From Pseudevernia furfuracea (taxonomy: Eukaryota > Ascomycota > Lecanoromycetes > Lecanorales > Parmeliaceae): a stretch of 64,000 nucleotides of DNA. This document shows positions 21,210 through 33,482 of this stretch, piece after piece; positions within the stretch are counted from its first letter, which is position 1, and every line of letters starts with the position of its first letter. The position numbers and the translations under genes were made by a program. Where the stretch lies: assembly GCA_022315425.1 (NCBI GenBank), contig JAIUPT010000030.1:558001-622000 (forward strand), written 5' to 3'. Below the pieces are notes generated by a model. The model ran no database searches. It saw only the letters and a program-made list of their open reading frames with translations, and had not been told where the DNA came from.

Positions 21210-24200
21210 ATGTCCCATTCTCAAAGCCTTTCTGGCTCCTCAGAAGATGACTACGAGGATGACGCGGCCATGCCGGAAGCGCAATGGCAGTCGCAACAGC
21301 AAAGCTCCGCGAATGCAACCACGTCTGCTGGACCCTCCTCAATTCAGCCCTCCCAAACGTCAATGCCCATGCAGAAGCGTAGGCGCGTGACCAGAGCCTG
21401 CGATGAGTGCAGAAGGAAAAAAATTAAGTGCGATGGGAAGCAACCATGTACACACTGCACGGTGTATAGTTACGGTCAGTATCAAATAATGCTGCTCCGA
21501 CGGGGAACCGGCAGCTTTTAGATGCATAAGGCTGACTATTCCTTGACGCAGAGTGCACCTATGACCAACCATCGAATCGAAGACGCAATCCAGCCCCTCA
21601 GTATGTCGAGGCACTGGAAAATAGACTCCAGCGCGCCGAAGCTCTCCTGAAACACGTACTTCCCAATGTGGATCTCGACGACCCCAACGCTGATCTCGGT
21701 GTCACTCAACGCATGCACGTTTACCCCAACCAAGGGTTTCAGCCTCATCCTAGCCAAGCGAGTCCTTGGGTACCCCTGGGAGGATCCCAGCCAGGGGATG
21801 ATGGAGAGAAAGATTCGGTGCTTGAGTCGATGGTGACCAATACTGGCTCTCTGGACTTGGACGATCAAGGTAATTGGGACTTCCATGGTCATTCTTCAGG
21901 CCGTGTTTTCTTGAGGAAAATGCGCGAGCAGTTCGGCGACTTGATGGGGCAAACGGCCGATGGGCAACATGCATTGCCGTTCTTAAGGAACAACAGTACT
22001 TCACAGTCCATCGACTCCCCAGAGCCTTCAGCCGATCATCCCCGAGACCCAAATCTACCGAATATACGTCATCTTTGCGACAAGAAATGTGCCCTACTGC
22101 TGACCTCAAACGCGCTGGACGACGCCTGTGCAATACTGCGACTTGTCCATCGGCCGACATTTGACGCTATGCTTCACCGAATATATGATACACCCCCAGA
22201 AGAATTTGGAGATGAAGAAAAAACCTTCCTACCACAACTTTATGCAGTGATTGCTCTCGGCACCCTGTTTGCGAGAGCGGAGCAAAGCCAGTTACAAAGA
22301 TACGGCTACGACAATGCTTTCGAGCAAGGGTGAATAACGGCCACTCATCCAAGTATGCAATATATGCTAAGGTGTATCTAGTTTCAAATGGTTCAGGATA
22401 GCCCGGTCGATGATCGACGTAACTGATTGTCGAGATTTGACATCGCTGCAAACAATGCTCTTCATTGTCTTGTTCCTCCAATCTTCCGCACGCCTTAGTA
22501 CGTGCTATTCGTACATAGGCACTGTGCTAAGATCCGCAATACGCATGGGTCTGCATCGCTCTGTGTCTAATACTTTCGATCCTATCGAAACGGAGCTTCG
22601 GAAACGGATATGGTGGATCGTCCGAAAATTGGACACATACGTCGGAGCACTACTGGGTCTGCCGCAAATGTTAAGTAACGATGACATCGACCAAGGAATG
22701 CCCGAGGAAATAGACGATGAATTCATTACGAAGGAAGGAATACTATCGATGCCGCCGGGATGGTTGTCGGTTAATGTGGCATTGAATGCCCATACCCGCC
22801 TTGTTGATATCCTAGCCAAAATTGTGAAATACGTTTACCCTATCAAGGGAACGGCGCATGTGCATGGGAAAGGCAGCCATTCATACGTGGTGAGCCATGC
22901 CAAAATTCGTGAAATTGAAGCAGATTTGCAAAAATGGATGAATAACCTGCCAGTGGAATTTAAATCTGGTGAGGGGGTTACGCCCGAATTTATCAGGCAA
23001 GATGATCCGTTCAAGAATGGTCGTATTTCAACTGACACTTCTATCAGGATACGGCATCTGCTGCGAATGGCTTACGCACATTGCGAAATGTTTCTTTATC
23101 GTCCATTTCTCCATTACGTTTCTCAAACTTCTCAGGCCAAGAATGTCGATAAGCGTTCTTATGCCTGCGCTGCCGCCTGTATCAGTGTCTCTCGAAACAT
23201 CGTCCACCTAACAACTGAGATGAAGAAACAAGGACTACTAATCGGCTCTTATTGGTTCTACATGTACACAACGTTCTTCGCCATCATCTCACTGGTATTC
23301 TTCGTGCTTGAGAACCCTCGAAGCCAAATGAGTGAAAGCATTTTGAAAGATGCGTATGAGGGAAAGGATACTCTTGCTGAACTGGCAGCAAAAAGCCATG
23401 CTGCAGATAGGTGCTCGACGGTCTTAGCGGTACGAGCAACTCACGTTGGGGACTAGGAAAGTATTCCCGCATACTGACATTTATCGTAGGATATGTTTGA
23501 ACAACTCCCTGGAAAGCTCCGGGGAGCGCTTGATTCTGCCCCACAACCACCGAAGAAGAGGTCAGCACCTTTGCAGCTACCTGTAGGCCAGTCACCTTTG
23601 CCACAACGAGCGCCAGAGTCCAGTACGAGAAGCCAGAACGTCAGCAACTCTACGCGTCGGTCAAACATCTCACCCAATCAACAAGGGTCGTTGAAACGTT
23701 CATCAATCACACAGGACTCGTCGCCACTTCGTGATCAGATGACCAATCTTGATACGGTCTATCGAAGGGGTTCGCAAGATCCTTACAGCGCCTCAAACAA
23801 AAGCCCAAGCAGCTCTTTACCCTCAAGCGCGGCTTCATATAGTACGCAAAACAACTATGTGCCTGATCTCTCCTCCATGATGTTTCCTTCAGCCGACCCT
23901 TTCGCTTACCCCAATCAACCTATGACTACACTCGAATCCCGGCAGTCCATCAAGCAAGAGAACCCGATGGATACCAACCTGTTCAGCCCACCTAACACCT
24001 CAAGGGCACCTTATGACAGCCTAGACTACGGTTCGCTGCCCTATATGATGCAAAGCCAGCGGCATGGCTTCGGAATGCAGAGCATGAACTCTTCTTCAAT
24101 GGGCATGAGTAACGCGAACCCCACGCCCACTACGATGTCTATGCAAGGAAACGAAGGTGGTGGATGGCCACAACAGCAGCAGCAAAGACCAGGCGGCACA

Positions 24201-24278
24201 ACTGGTGTGAATCTCGATCAGTTGTACGGTGAGGACTGGGGCGGATGGATGAATCAAGGATACAGGCAATACCCGTAA
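21210..24278 (+). CDS. Zn(II)2Cys6 transcription factor with fungal-specific TF domain
   Basis: This is a nuclear DNA-binding regulator of 959 residues. The zinc cluster begins at about C64 with the spacing C-x2-C-x6-C-x5-C-x2-C-x6-C ([20 protein letters not shown]); the sixth Cys lies just after the first intron. A linker and coiled coil follow ([19 protein letters not shown]). The middle-homology (PF04082-type) domain is recognised by MGLHRS and the [12 protein letters not shown] block. The C-terminus is Gln/Ser/Met-rich and ends near [12 protein letters not shown]. Exons are 21210-21474, 21552-22329, 22382-23429 and 23490-24278, with introns of 52-77 nt and full frame closure. The zinc-cluster sequence resembles the carbon-source regulators COL-26/BglR, but from memory only, so no symbol is given. 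Targets are unknown. Confidence 0.9.
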
Positions 24279-25292
24279 CGGGTCATGCCCGGAAGGTCCA
24301 GCATCCGATCTTCGTTTAGAAATTCCTAACAAGACCATTTTTGATGATACCTCTTTGTATATACACATTTGGCATAGTAGGTGGTGTATTTTCTCAGCTG
24401 GGAGCGAGGCGGCATGTAATGCATAAGGCGCTGGGACAGTTTGCTCGAAGAGCTCGTCGCTGTACGAGAGGCACCTAGATGAACGATAATCCTAATATAG
24501 AAGCATACAACCAGACAACTTGTGATATTTATCCCCTGATAGATGAAAACGCGGGACTGCTACCAAGTGTTTCTGTAACAAAAGCGCAACAGATATGATA
24601 TTGAACGGATTCTAGGGGTATGTAAAAAGCTCGATTTGAGCACATTAGCGGACGGCTTGCCAGATACTATGAAGTAGCACAGATCCTCTTGCCGGGAAGG
24701 ACTAGCATCACAGCCTGGCCCACTTCACGCTACTCTCTATCCGATCGGGTGGCTTCCAGATAACGCCGAGACCTTGGAAAACAGCGAGGTCGCATTATTT
24801 CGAGGCGGAATTGCTTGGTAACTTGGCAAGAGAGCGGGAATTTCGCCAAGATATCTAGCGGCTTGGCAATTTTATGCAACAATTTTCATTACTCGGACCG
24901 AGCGAAAGGTGAGAGGTGAGAGGTGAGAGGTGAAATGTGAAATACGAAATGTGCAGTGTTGATTAGCCCGAGAGAGAGATTTGCTCGCTTGAACCACGAG
25001 ATCGGGGCAGTGTTGAGCTCGGCGTTCAAGGTTTTCATTCACCAGCCAAAGAGCCAAGGCCCCGCTCTTGGCGCTTGGCGCTTGGCAGATTTAGCGGCGT
25101 TTTCCCTATTCTTCTCGCTCGAGTAATCCACCCACTTGTTCCTTCTCTCATCCGCGTCTTTACCAAGACTTACTCTCTTGGCCTCTTATTCATATCAAGC
25201 TTCTAACACCGAGTCCTTGTGAAAGACGTGGTGTTTTTATCATCATAAACGTAATTTCTTGGTGGATATCTCTCTCCGCTCCACTGCCAAGA
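24279..25292. other. pacC upstream region
   Basis: This 1-kb spacer holds the 3' end of the zinc-cluster gene and the pacC promoter. A short 7-nt (GTGAGAG)n tandem repeat lies at about 24904-24933. The GCCARG cluster in the right part is listed separately. Confidence 0.6.
24714..25291. promoter_or_regulatory. Cluster of PacC-type GCCARG hexamers upstream of pacC
   Basis: Ten matches to GCCARG on either strand lie before the pacC start codon. Their starts are 24714 (CCTGGC), 24822, 24845, 24862, 25053, 25067, 25074, 25081, 25177 and 25286. Those at 25067, 25074 and 25081 form a 7-bp-spaced triplet of CTTGGC on the plus strand. GCCARG is the established core of PacC/Rim101 binding sites. About 0.6 matches are expected by chance in 580 bp, so the density suggests autoregulation, which is known for pacC in other fungi. 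Binding itself is not shown. Confidence 0.65.
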
Positions 25293-27202
25293 ATGTCAAG
25301 CCAAGAAGAAGGCCAAGCCGGCCTCCACCCCGAAAGCCATCAAAATCATCAGCAGGGACAGCAGCCCGTCCAACATCAACATCCAACGCCTATAGCACCC
25401 CTACAGAGCTCCGACAACCAGTTCCAATGTCAGTGGGTAGGATGCGCTGATAGGGCACCCAACGCCGAGTCGCTCTACGTGGGTAACACGATCCCCAAAT
25501 GCTGGATAGCCTTGAGCTGAATTTGGCTCCATAGGAACACGTTTGCGAAAGCCACATCGGTCGCAAAAGTACCAATAACCTCAATCTGACTTGTGCGTGG
25601 AGTACCTGTCGCGTCACTGTTGTAAAACGTGACCACATCACATCACACATCCGTGTTCATGTACCGTTGAAGCCACATCGATGCGACTTTTGTGGCAAGG
25701 CTTTCAAGAGGCCTCAGGATCTGAAGAAGCATGTCAAGACTCACGCTGACGACTCAGCCCTTGGACAAAACGCTGGGACCAACGGAGCCAACCGTGGCCA
25801 TCAAAATGGGCAGAATGGAGGATACAATGCGCAGGCTCAGAACAAGAGTAAGTAGCTCAAATCACAGCACACATCTCTTTGAATCCTCAAAAGCACTCCC
25901 TCAACCTGACATACTTTAGACATGGTCACTGACTTGCAAGCCCTCGCTTCTACAGCGGCAGGATTCTTTCCTGAGCACCAGCAACCCATTCACTCGAATA
26001 TGCCTATGGGCTATCCTCAGCAACCAGTTCAAAATGGCTCGCAGTATTCTTATGCACCTACTCAGCAAGCGTCTTACTCTTATGGCAACGTCTCTTATGC
26101 CGTCGACCATGAAGGGAACAGCCACCCTGTCGAGTCTCATAAGCAAGGACTCGAGTCGATCAAGAATCTGGTAATGGATACTCAACGTGGCTCATTTGAT
26201 CCAACCTCTTACTCCCAGATTGGAACGCGTCTGTCAGCCATCCAGGGTAGTCAGCTACCTTTCCTTCCAGGCCACTCTATGGGCGATTACCAATCTACTC
26301 AGTCTGGGGACGGGCCGGAAGCAAGTGTCTACGCATCGACAGCGCAGTATTCCCTGCCGATGGTGCCAAATTTGAGGACTAAGGATGATCTCTTGAATGC
26401 CGACCATGTCTTCCAAGCCATGCAATCAACTATCTACGACAACGCCAACAACGTCGCTGCAGCTGGGGTCTGTCAGCCTGATGCTCAGTACCTCCAGCGT
26501 CAAAGCCACTCTCCCCCGGGACTGCAACTACCAAATGCACACAATGCAAGCTTTGCACCAAATGTGCGTGCATCACCAACGCACTCCAACCATGATGCCA
26601 CTCCTGCCTTGACGCCGCCTTCAAGCGCTGGTTCACATGACTCAGACCACTCACCACGTTCAGTTCATAGCAACAGCGGATTTTCTAGGGCTCCACCTGC
26701 AGGCATGTATCCTACATTGCCAGGATCAACCTCAGATACGGTGTCCCATCCTTCAAGCATGGCGCCAACGTCTACACTCCGATCCCAACCAGAGCATCAA
26801 CACCGACATGGTGGAGGAAGACTCCAAAAAGCTGCTCCTTCTCGTACTGCCAAGCGTGAAGACGTGATGGACACTTCGGATGATAGCCCCAAGAAAGCTT
26901 TCTCCAGCTCATCCTCGGCGGCGAGCCCAATTTCAAAGCCTGTATCCCACCGCAACATTGACTTCTCCTCTTCCAACCTTGATCCGGCCCTGGGAGGTGT
27001 GGCATCGCCATCATCAGGTGAAATGGACGAGGGAGCTATCAAGGACAATGAGGAATGGGTTGGCAATGCTCGTACTATCGAGGCTTTGAGGACTTGGATC
27101 AAGCATAGACTCGAGAATCACAAGTATGTTAGTGAAGAAGAGGAAAAAGCCGTCGTGAAGGAAGAGGCACGCAGCTTATACCCCGTCCTTGCTGAGGTTT
27201 AG
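25293..27202 (+). CDS. pacC: pH-response transcription factor PacC/RIM101
   Basis: PacC is the C2H2 regulator of ambient-pH gene expression; proteolysis triggered by the Pal/Rim pathway converts it to the active nuclear form. The 593-residue product has three zinc fingers: C46/C51/H64/H69, C82/C87/H100/H104 and C112/C115/H128/H132. The middle block ([30 protein letters not shown]) is diagnostic. Two YPxL motifs, YPTL at about 430 and YPVL at about 587, match the PalA/Rim20-binding motifs that flank the signalling-protease region. Ser/Pro/Gln-rich sequence fills the rest. Exons are 25293-25478, 25535-25847 and 25920-27202. Intron 1 falls between Y62 and E63 inside finger 1. The upstream region is dense in GCCARG sites, consistent with autoregulation. 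Confidence 0.96.
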
Positions 27203-28110
27203 ACGATGGATTGCGTGACAAAACCATTAAGATGGTTCGGCTTGAGACAGTCATTATGATCATATTGAGGAGGCGTTGCGAGATGTTACGAACCCCCCAT
27301 TGGCTTGCATTCTATACTAGAAGCTCACTTTCACTTCTTCTGTTGTATGCAAAAGGATGTCGAATGGCCCAAGGCCTGACATTTACTAGGATGCATTCAA
27401 CAAATCAGTCACTCATGACGACCGGTTCGCTCCGCTGTAGACTTGAAATGCACGTTCCACTTTCCCACAAACGGATGGTAGTTCCCCATCTTACACTTTG
27501 TAGTAAAACCCCGGCAAGAAAGAGATTTTGTCCAACAATGGTTCGACGTTGAAACCCTCGGCGGCTTAGGTTATTAGGCACAGCGAACCCCGTCTGGACA
27601 TGAATCCTCCCTCCTACGGGCAGGTATGCCTACCCTTTTCCAAACCCCAAGTACACACGGCTCTCGCGCAGGTTTCAGGAAATATGGGCTCCGAGAGGCG
27701 GGGTGGGTGGCCTACTGTATACGAGTACAACGAAGGAAGGACTTGACTCATCACACCCCTCGAATCGAAAAAAAGCCCCAGTCAGTCCCTTCCTCACAGG
27801 GGTCTCGAGATGTTCAACCTACATACCTTACCGCCCCGGACAACTTTTTTTTTTTTTAATCTCCGAGGCCCTTCCTTCCTTCCTTCCTTTTTCCTGGTCC
27901 GCTGGCCTGGATTTACATACCCACCATGCTTACTCTGATCCAATACGGCTACGGGCGGGAGAGTGGACGGTATGGGTTGGAAAAACTACGGGGGGAAAGC
28001 CAAGTACACTACTTATGAGGCGCGGGTGGATAGCCAATTAACGACGGAGGACTCTCTGAACGTCGAAATCAGGGCAGTATGGTTACAAGATTATCAAGTC
28101 CATGCTCAAG
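27203..28110. other. Convergent spacer after pacC
   Basis: This contains the pacC 3' region and then low-complexity DNA: a T13 run at 27845-27857 and a CTTC-type repeat at 27871-27889. The short frames crossing it show no protein features. Confidence 0.45.
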
Positions 28111-30769
28111 CTATGCATAGCGATCCGCATGAGACCCTTCTCGGCGTAGAATATCCCAAGCGGTTGTGAAAGCGCAGTGGCCGACCCGGTTGTCTATGCT
28201 GACTACTCCCCATTGAACAGGTAACAAATAGCCACTCTCTTTGTCTTGAGGCAACACGTGACATGCTGCGCTGATTGCCCGGCTGTTACTGGCCACCAGA
28301 GGCATTTCAGCGTCGTATCTGCGGAAACCGATGCCCACTAGACCTAGGACTAGACATATACCGACCAGGATAGCTGCATGAGAGCGTCAGCGGCGTTCTC
28401 TCCAAATTCCTCCAGCACTTTTCACTTACTTATGAACAACGCAATAGGACTGTTGCCGCAGGTGGAAAAGGAACTGTCGTTATCAACCTCGCCGTTCGGA
28501 AAAAACGCAGTGATTCGTGCAAGGAATAGACTCTGCGAGATTAACCAATGCATCATCCCAGACGTGGTGTACAGCGGGATCCCGTATCTCAATGGCAGAG
28601 AGATGAAGTAGCTTGATCTCTGAATTCCAAGGGGTTCCGAAACCCTGAGTGGTCTCCGCATGGATTTCATCCGGCTGAATTCACGCTGTACCAGGAAAGA
28701 ACTGATTATCCCGTTGTAGAATAGATAGAGAAGGGAAAGGATGAATTGTGGTGAGTTGGCTACCAGTACGTTGGAAATTAATCCGGCCGGATCGTCCGTA
28801 GGGAGTCCGATGTGAAGGAAGGTGAAAGGGGACAATGCTCCGAAGCCAAGCTTCCATAAGCTCGGTATCCGTGAAGAAATGTTTCTCTTAGCCAGTGATG
28901 CGGCTGACAGTACTAACAAGCCGCTTGCAATGGCCAGTACAAGTACACATCTGCGAGAGAGTATCATGAGCTCAACTACACCCTCTTATCAAGCATAATC
29001 TACTCACAATGATAACAAGACGATCCATCGATTCGAGCTTGCAGCTGAATACCAAAAAGAAGGTCCTATTTGCAATTCTCTTGGCTCCGTAGGTGCTTTT
29101 GCAACTAGGCGGCTATGAAATTTCCAGTTCATTTTCCTCCTAAAATCTTTTCTTGTTGCTAGACACATTGACCTTGTCGTTTCGTCTGGATTTCGCATGA
29201 AGGACGCAACAGCATCACCAAGCGTATACAGCACGGCTTCTGAATCATCGCGTTGTATATCCCGTCGTGTGTGTAGCCGCGAGTACCAGACACAGAGCAT
29301 CACACAAACTTTTGCGGTGTTGATGATGCAGATTACTACCATGATACCAGGTGCGTACTCAAAACGACAACGCGCTGCCGTCGTAGCCGGGGGCTGCACC
29401 AGGCAATAGTCGGCACTATAGTATCCTGGCCCGAGATACCATGTGTAGATTGGAAAGATCTTAGGCCCTTGGGTTCGAAGCCCCTCATCGACTTTTGTCC
29501 CATTCGCTGTTGCCCATTGATCCTTTGCCCAGTCGTCTGCGTTTGGCACAATCGACGCATAGATTAGCAACGTATCATCCACCTGCTCTTGAACAGATTG
29601 ATTGTTGACGACAATGACCACGTTGCCGGTAGCGTTCCAGTAATTATTATATGTTTGGAAGCATTGCGAAATGTTTGTTTTCGTATACAGGCCTGATGTT
29701 GCATTGACTTGCATGGCCCGAATTGTTTCTTCCGCGTTCATTGTTGGAATCCTCCACCCATAGCCAGGTGAATTGTTGATAACCCAGCTGTAGCCTGGAT
29801 CGTGCAATCCTCGCTCTGCTGCAGCCGTCAGGTTCCATCTTCCGCCGGATAAAAAGGCCCCATTAACAACAGCAACGGCATAGTCACTCGAAGCCAGTGA
29901 AGAGAATACCGCAGAGTTGTATCTTAGCATGACCCGAATCAGCGGAGTACCAAATCAGCGAGGAACCTCACCTACACAAGATGGACTGGCAACGAGCTCA
30001 GAGCCAGGAGCAGCCATGAAAAACGTCTCCAGTTGCTGATGTATCTCAGGTTCCGCAGACTTGGCACCCCAATATCCAGCCAGTCCTCAGCGTTATGGGC
30101 CTTGTCGACATTCTTACGCGTGGGTGCTGCTTGGAGCTGCATGCAGTAGTTTGACGCCATCAGCATACCAGTGCCCAAGATGTTGATGAGCAGATGTAGC
30201 CAGAGGTCTAGTCGCTTGACCACCACGCAGCTGCCTTGGTATATGGTTGCCACCCCATGAGGGTGCGCATAGTGGGTCACGCCCCATAAGGTCAATGCAA
30301 AATTTATTAGAAGGATGACTCCAACAAGACCGGTATGGATTAATAAGGCCCTACTTCTTTTCGAGATCCAGATGCGCCAGCTCTGTTTCTCATCAGCATC
30401 GATCTGTGGGAACCAATGCGCCAGTTCCTGTTTGACTGCAAAACCAGTCACGATGGACGATGGACTTTCTGTGGGCTTTTCGGCAACTGCATTTACAGTT
30501 GGTGAAATGCTGGAGCTGGGTCGCTCCTCCTGTGTCTGGTCTGCTGTGGGGCTAGTCGATAGAATGTCATCGACCTGGTCGATTACCACTGTACGGTCGA
30601 ATCCGGTCGAGCGATCGAATTGACCACCAGAGAGGTCTACCAAAGCATTTACCGTAGCCTCGTTTGACGTTTGTGAAGATGTTGCTGCTGGTGGGCCTTC
30701 TTCCCGTCGTTGTTCATCATGACGCTCGTTGTTCTCACCTAGGCGCGATATTTCATTATCTTGCTCCAT
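28111..30769 (-). CDS. DUF6536 family multi-pass membrane protein
   Basis: This is an 830-residue membrane protein of a fungus-specific family with no known reaction. A disordered N-terminus of about 130 residues leads to the first span and the conserved DUF6536 block: YQGSCVVVKRLDLWLHLLIN, SNYCMQLQAAPTR, DIGVPSLRNLRYIS. An Asn-rich outer region with several N-x-S/T sites follows, then further spans and a C-terminal LPVQWG-type segment. Exons are 30769-29976, 29922-29008, 28950-28430 and 28373-28111, with introns of 53-57 nt. The junctions restore HLVYNSAVF, LLSLCVLVL and FITILVG and close at 831 codons. It is divergent from DBP8. A receptor or transporter role is possible but not supported. 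Confidence 0.9.
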
Positions 30770-31874
30770 CTGTGATGGGTTTGAAGCGTTATGTCAAAGA
30801 ACAGCTGCTTGCACGGAGGTATAGGTAGTGAGAACCAGGTCGGAGAGGGGCTGTGCGGTTTTGAAGGAGTGTGAATGTGGAGGAAAGATGAGCCTATTCT
30901 TCTGAGCAATCGAGAGGAATAAATCAAGTACATCAACTACATATTCTGACAAAAACATTACCCGCAGAATCCAGACTAGTGTATATCTCTAAGCTACCTG
31001 TATGTAATTACAGAATTGCTGCCGTAGTGTCATCTCGTTCCTTGCCATTGGAGATGAGCAGATGAGCTCTCTGTTCCTTTTCGTCTAGAGTAGATAGTGC
31101 TTCGGCCTCCATTGCATGTACCGAGTGATCCTCCGCTGCCACTGCACCCTGACAATACCGTTTGTATACTGTATTGTCGAGAGAGTGCCGGAGGGTCACT
31201 CGCATAGCTGCTTAATCACACTCGCAAACATTTTGATGGACTGCAGGCGGCAGTGGGGGAAGGCTGAGATTGGCAAGTTGCATTGGTAATGGCCACCCCG
31301 AGTCGGTTCTCCTATTCCGCGATAAGCCAGAGGGAGACCACCTCTCTCACCACATTACTGGCTGCTCCTTCTGTTGAAATAGTCTATCCTCGTACATTTG
31401 TGTTAATTTGTGAAAGAACCAGATGAATATACATAGTAATATATGTAGCTGGAAGTTCTAAGCTACTTTGCCTTACCAACACCTAAGGTACTCGGGAAGT
31501 CTAATTACCTTAGTAAGGTCAATAGGGATCAACCTTGTCCGCGAAACGGCAGTCAAAAATAAAATATAAAAAATCCCTGGTACCAAATTGACTTGAGCTG
31601 GCCGAACATCGAATTTCGTGGTGAGCTTGTTCCAAAGACTCCAATACATACTCTGGATGATGAAATTTTTTCATTGATACTCTAACCCTCGGTCCAGGAC
31701 TGTCATTCGCAATTGACGCAATTCTCACCTTCTCACCCATGCAATGCCCAAGCCACCTCGGTGTTTGTCACTGCGTCCTTGTAGAGAAATCGCCGACTGT
31801 GATATTTCTCCAGACGGCTTGAACCTGAAATTACCAGCTCGGTTGGTAGAGTTCCGACCTCGCTGCCAGCTACC
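30770..31874. other. Divergent promoter region, DUF6536 gene and DBP8
   Basis: These 1.1 kb lie between two 5' ends. Short frames only; no RNA gene or repeat was recognised. Confidence 0.4.
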
Positions 31875-33482
31875 ATGTCACAGTCAATTCGGCGGAAATG
31901 TGCTTCCTCGCACTCATCTTCCAACTTAGACAGCGAAACCTCAGAAGCCTCTTCGAGTAGTACCTCCCCACCTTACGAAGCCACCAATAACAACACATCC
32001 AGGAAGAGGCGACGGCTGTCCTCAGAACCAGACATGGAGTCCGACGGTTCAGTAGCAGAAGAAGCGCCAGCACCAGGACCCTCAATCGTGTCTCGCATCA
32101 AGCCAAAGCAATCTGACCCGACTCCCAAGAGCCCTGCAGATATCCAGCACCCTATTGTCAGCAATGGCAAAATTGTCGATTCAAAAGCAAGTTTTGCGAC
32201 ACTAGATGTTTCTCCATGGCTCATCGCATCTTTGGCGGCAATGGAAATAAAAAGACCTACCGGTATTCAGAAAGGGTGTATACCGAGGATTCTGGAAGGA
32301 AGAGATGTCATAGGAGGAAGCAGAACAGGCAGCGGAAAGACTGTGGCATTTTCTGTGCCTATTCTGCAGAGATGGGCCGAGGATCCGGTGGGCATATATG
32401 CTGTCATACTCACGCCTACGAGGGAGCTTGCGTTACAGATATTCGAGCAGATCAAAGCTATCTCTGCTCCCCAATCGCTCAAGCCAGTACTTGTTACAGG
32501 AGGCACAGAGATGCGGCCGCAAGCTCTTGCGCTCTCGAGAAGGCCACATGTGGTCATCGCTACGCCTGGACGATTGGCCGACCACATCCTTACCTCTGGC
32601 GCCGACACGACAACTGGACTACGCCGCGTCAAGATTGTTGTACTGGATGAAGCAGATAGACTACTAGCTTCTGGGTCTGGTAGTATGCTCGCAGATGTCG
32701 AGACTTGCCTGACCGCACTCCCACCCCCGAGCGAGCGCCAAACATGTCTCTTCACAGCCACCCTTACCCCAGAAGTTATGGCCTTGAAGTCTCTTCCAAG
32801 AGCCAAGGACCGGCCACCAATCTTTGTATGTGAGACTGATACTACCGCGATTTCAGTTCCGCCAACACTCAAACAAACATACCTCCAGGTCCCCCTTACC
32901 TATCGCGAAGCCTACCTGCACATCTTGCTCCTCACAGCCGGCAACGTTGCAAAGAAGTCAGTCATGATCTTTTGCAACCGCACCGCTACCGCCAACCTGA
33001 TTGAGCGCCTACTCAGGCTGCTAGATCACCGTGTCACATCGCTTCACTCGTTGCTTCCTCAGAAAGATCGAACAGACAACCTTGCCCGATTCCGCGCCTC
33101 AGCTGCACGCATCCTAGTAACAACAGACGTCGCATCCCGCGGTCTCGATATTCCTGAAGTTGACCTCGTAATCAACTACGATGTCCCGCGCAACCCGGAC
33201 GATTATATTCATCGCGTTGGACGAACAGCAAGAGCAGGGAAGAAAGGAGATGCGATTACGTTGGTTGGGCAGAGGGATGTCAGCTTATTCTTAGCTATTG
33301 AAGGCAGGGTCGGGGCAAAGATGGAGGAATGGAAGGAGGAAGGGGTGAATGTGGAGACGAGGGTTGTGAGGGATGGGTTGAAGGAGGTGGGCGAGAGAAA
33401 GAGGGTTGCGCTGCTGGATATTGAGGAGGGGAGGGATGTCAAGGGGAATAGGACGAGAGGGAAGATACGGAGACTGGAGTGA
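31875..33482 (+). CDS. DBP8: ATP-dependent RNA helicase DBP8
   Basis: DBP8 is a nucleolar DEAD-box RNA helicase needed for 40S ribosomal subunit biogenesis (early pre-rRNA cleavage at A0, A1 and A2 in yeast). The 535-residue intronless protein has a disordered acidic N-terminus of about 95 residues. The motifs are in order: the Q-motif region ([16 protein letters not shown]), motif I SRTGSGKT (about 149-156), Ia PTRELALQ, Ib ATPGRL, DEAD (258-261), a TAT form of motif III, and the helicase C motifs ([25 protein letters not shown]). The start ATG has a strong context (ACCATGTC). The length fits fungal Dbp8, and nothing is missing. Confidence 0.95.
   Translation: MSQSIRRKCASSHSSSNLDSETSEASSSSTSPPYEATNNNTSRKRRRLSSEPDMESDGSVAEEAPAPGPSIVSRIKPKQSDPTPKSPADIQHPIVSNGKIVDSKASFATLDVSPWLIASLAAMEIKRPTGIQKGCIPRILEGRDVIGGSRTGSGKTVAFSVPILQRWAEDPVGIYAVILTPTRELALQIFEQIKAISAPQSLKPVLVTGGTEMRPQALALSRRPHVVIATPGRLADHILTSGADTTTGLRRVKIVVLDEADRLLASGSGSMLADVETCLTALPPPSERQTCLFTATLTPEVMALKSLPRAKDRPPIFVCETDTTAISVPPTLKQTYLQVPLTYREAYLHILLLTAGNVAKKSVMIFCNRTATANLIERLLRLLDHRVTSLHSLLPQKDRTDNLARFRASAARILVTTDVASRGLDIPEVDLVINYDVPRNPDDYIHRVGRTARAGKKGDAITLVGQRDVSLFLAIEGRVGAKMEEWKEEGVNVETRVVRDGLKEVGERKRVALLDIEEGRDVKGNRTRGKIRRLE

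Noticed and set aside
18211..24278. Wax-synthase-like gene plus Zn(II)2Cys6 regulator as a metabolite gene cluster
   Set aside because: No synthase, terpene cyclase, P450 or transporter lies nearby; two genes do not make a cluster.
29461..29490. GGTTCGAA-like T-loop motif as a tRNA
   Set aside because: It falls in coding sequence of the DUF6536 gene and no acceptor or anticodon stem can be formed around it.
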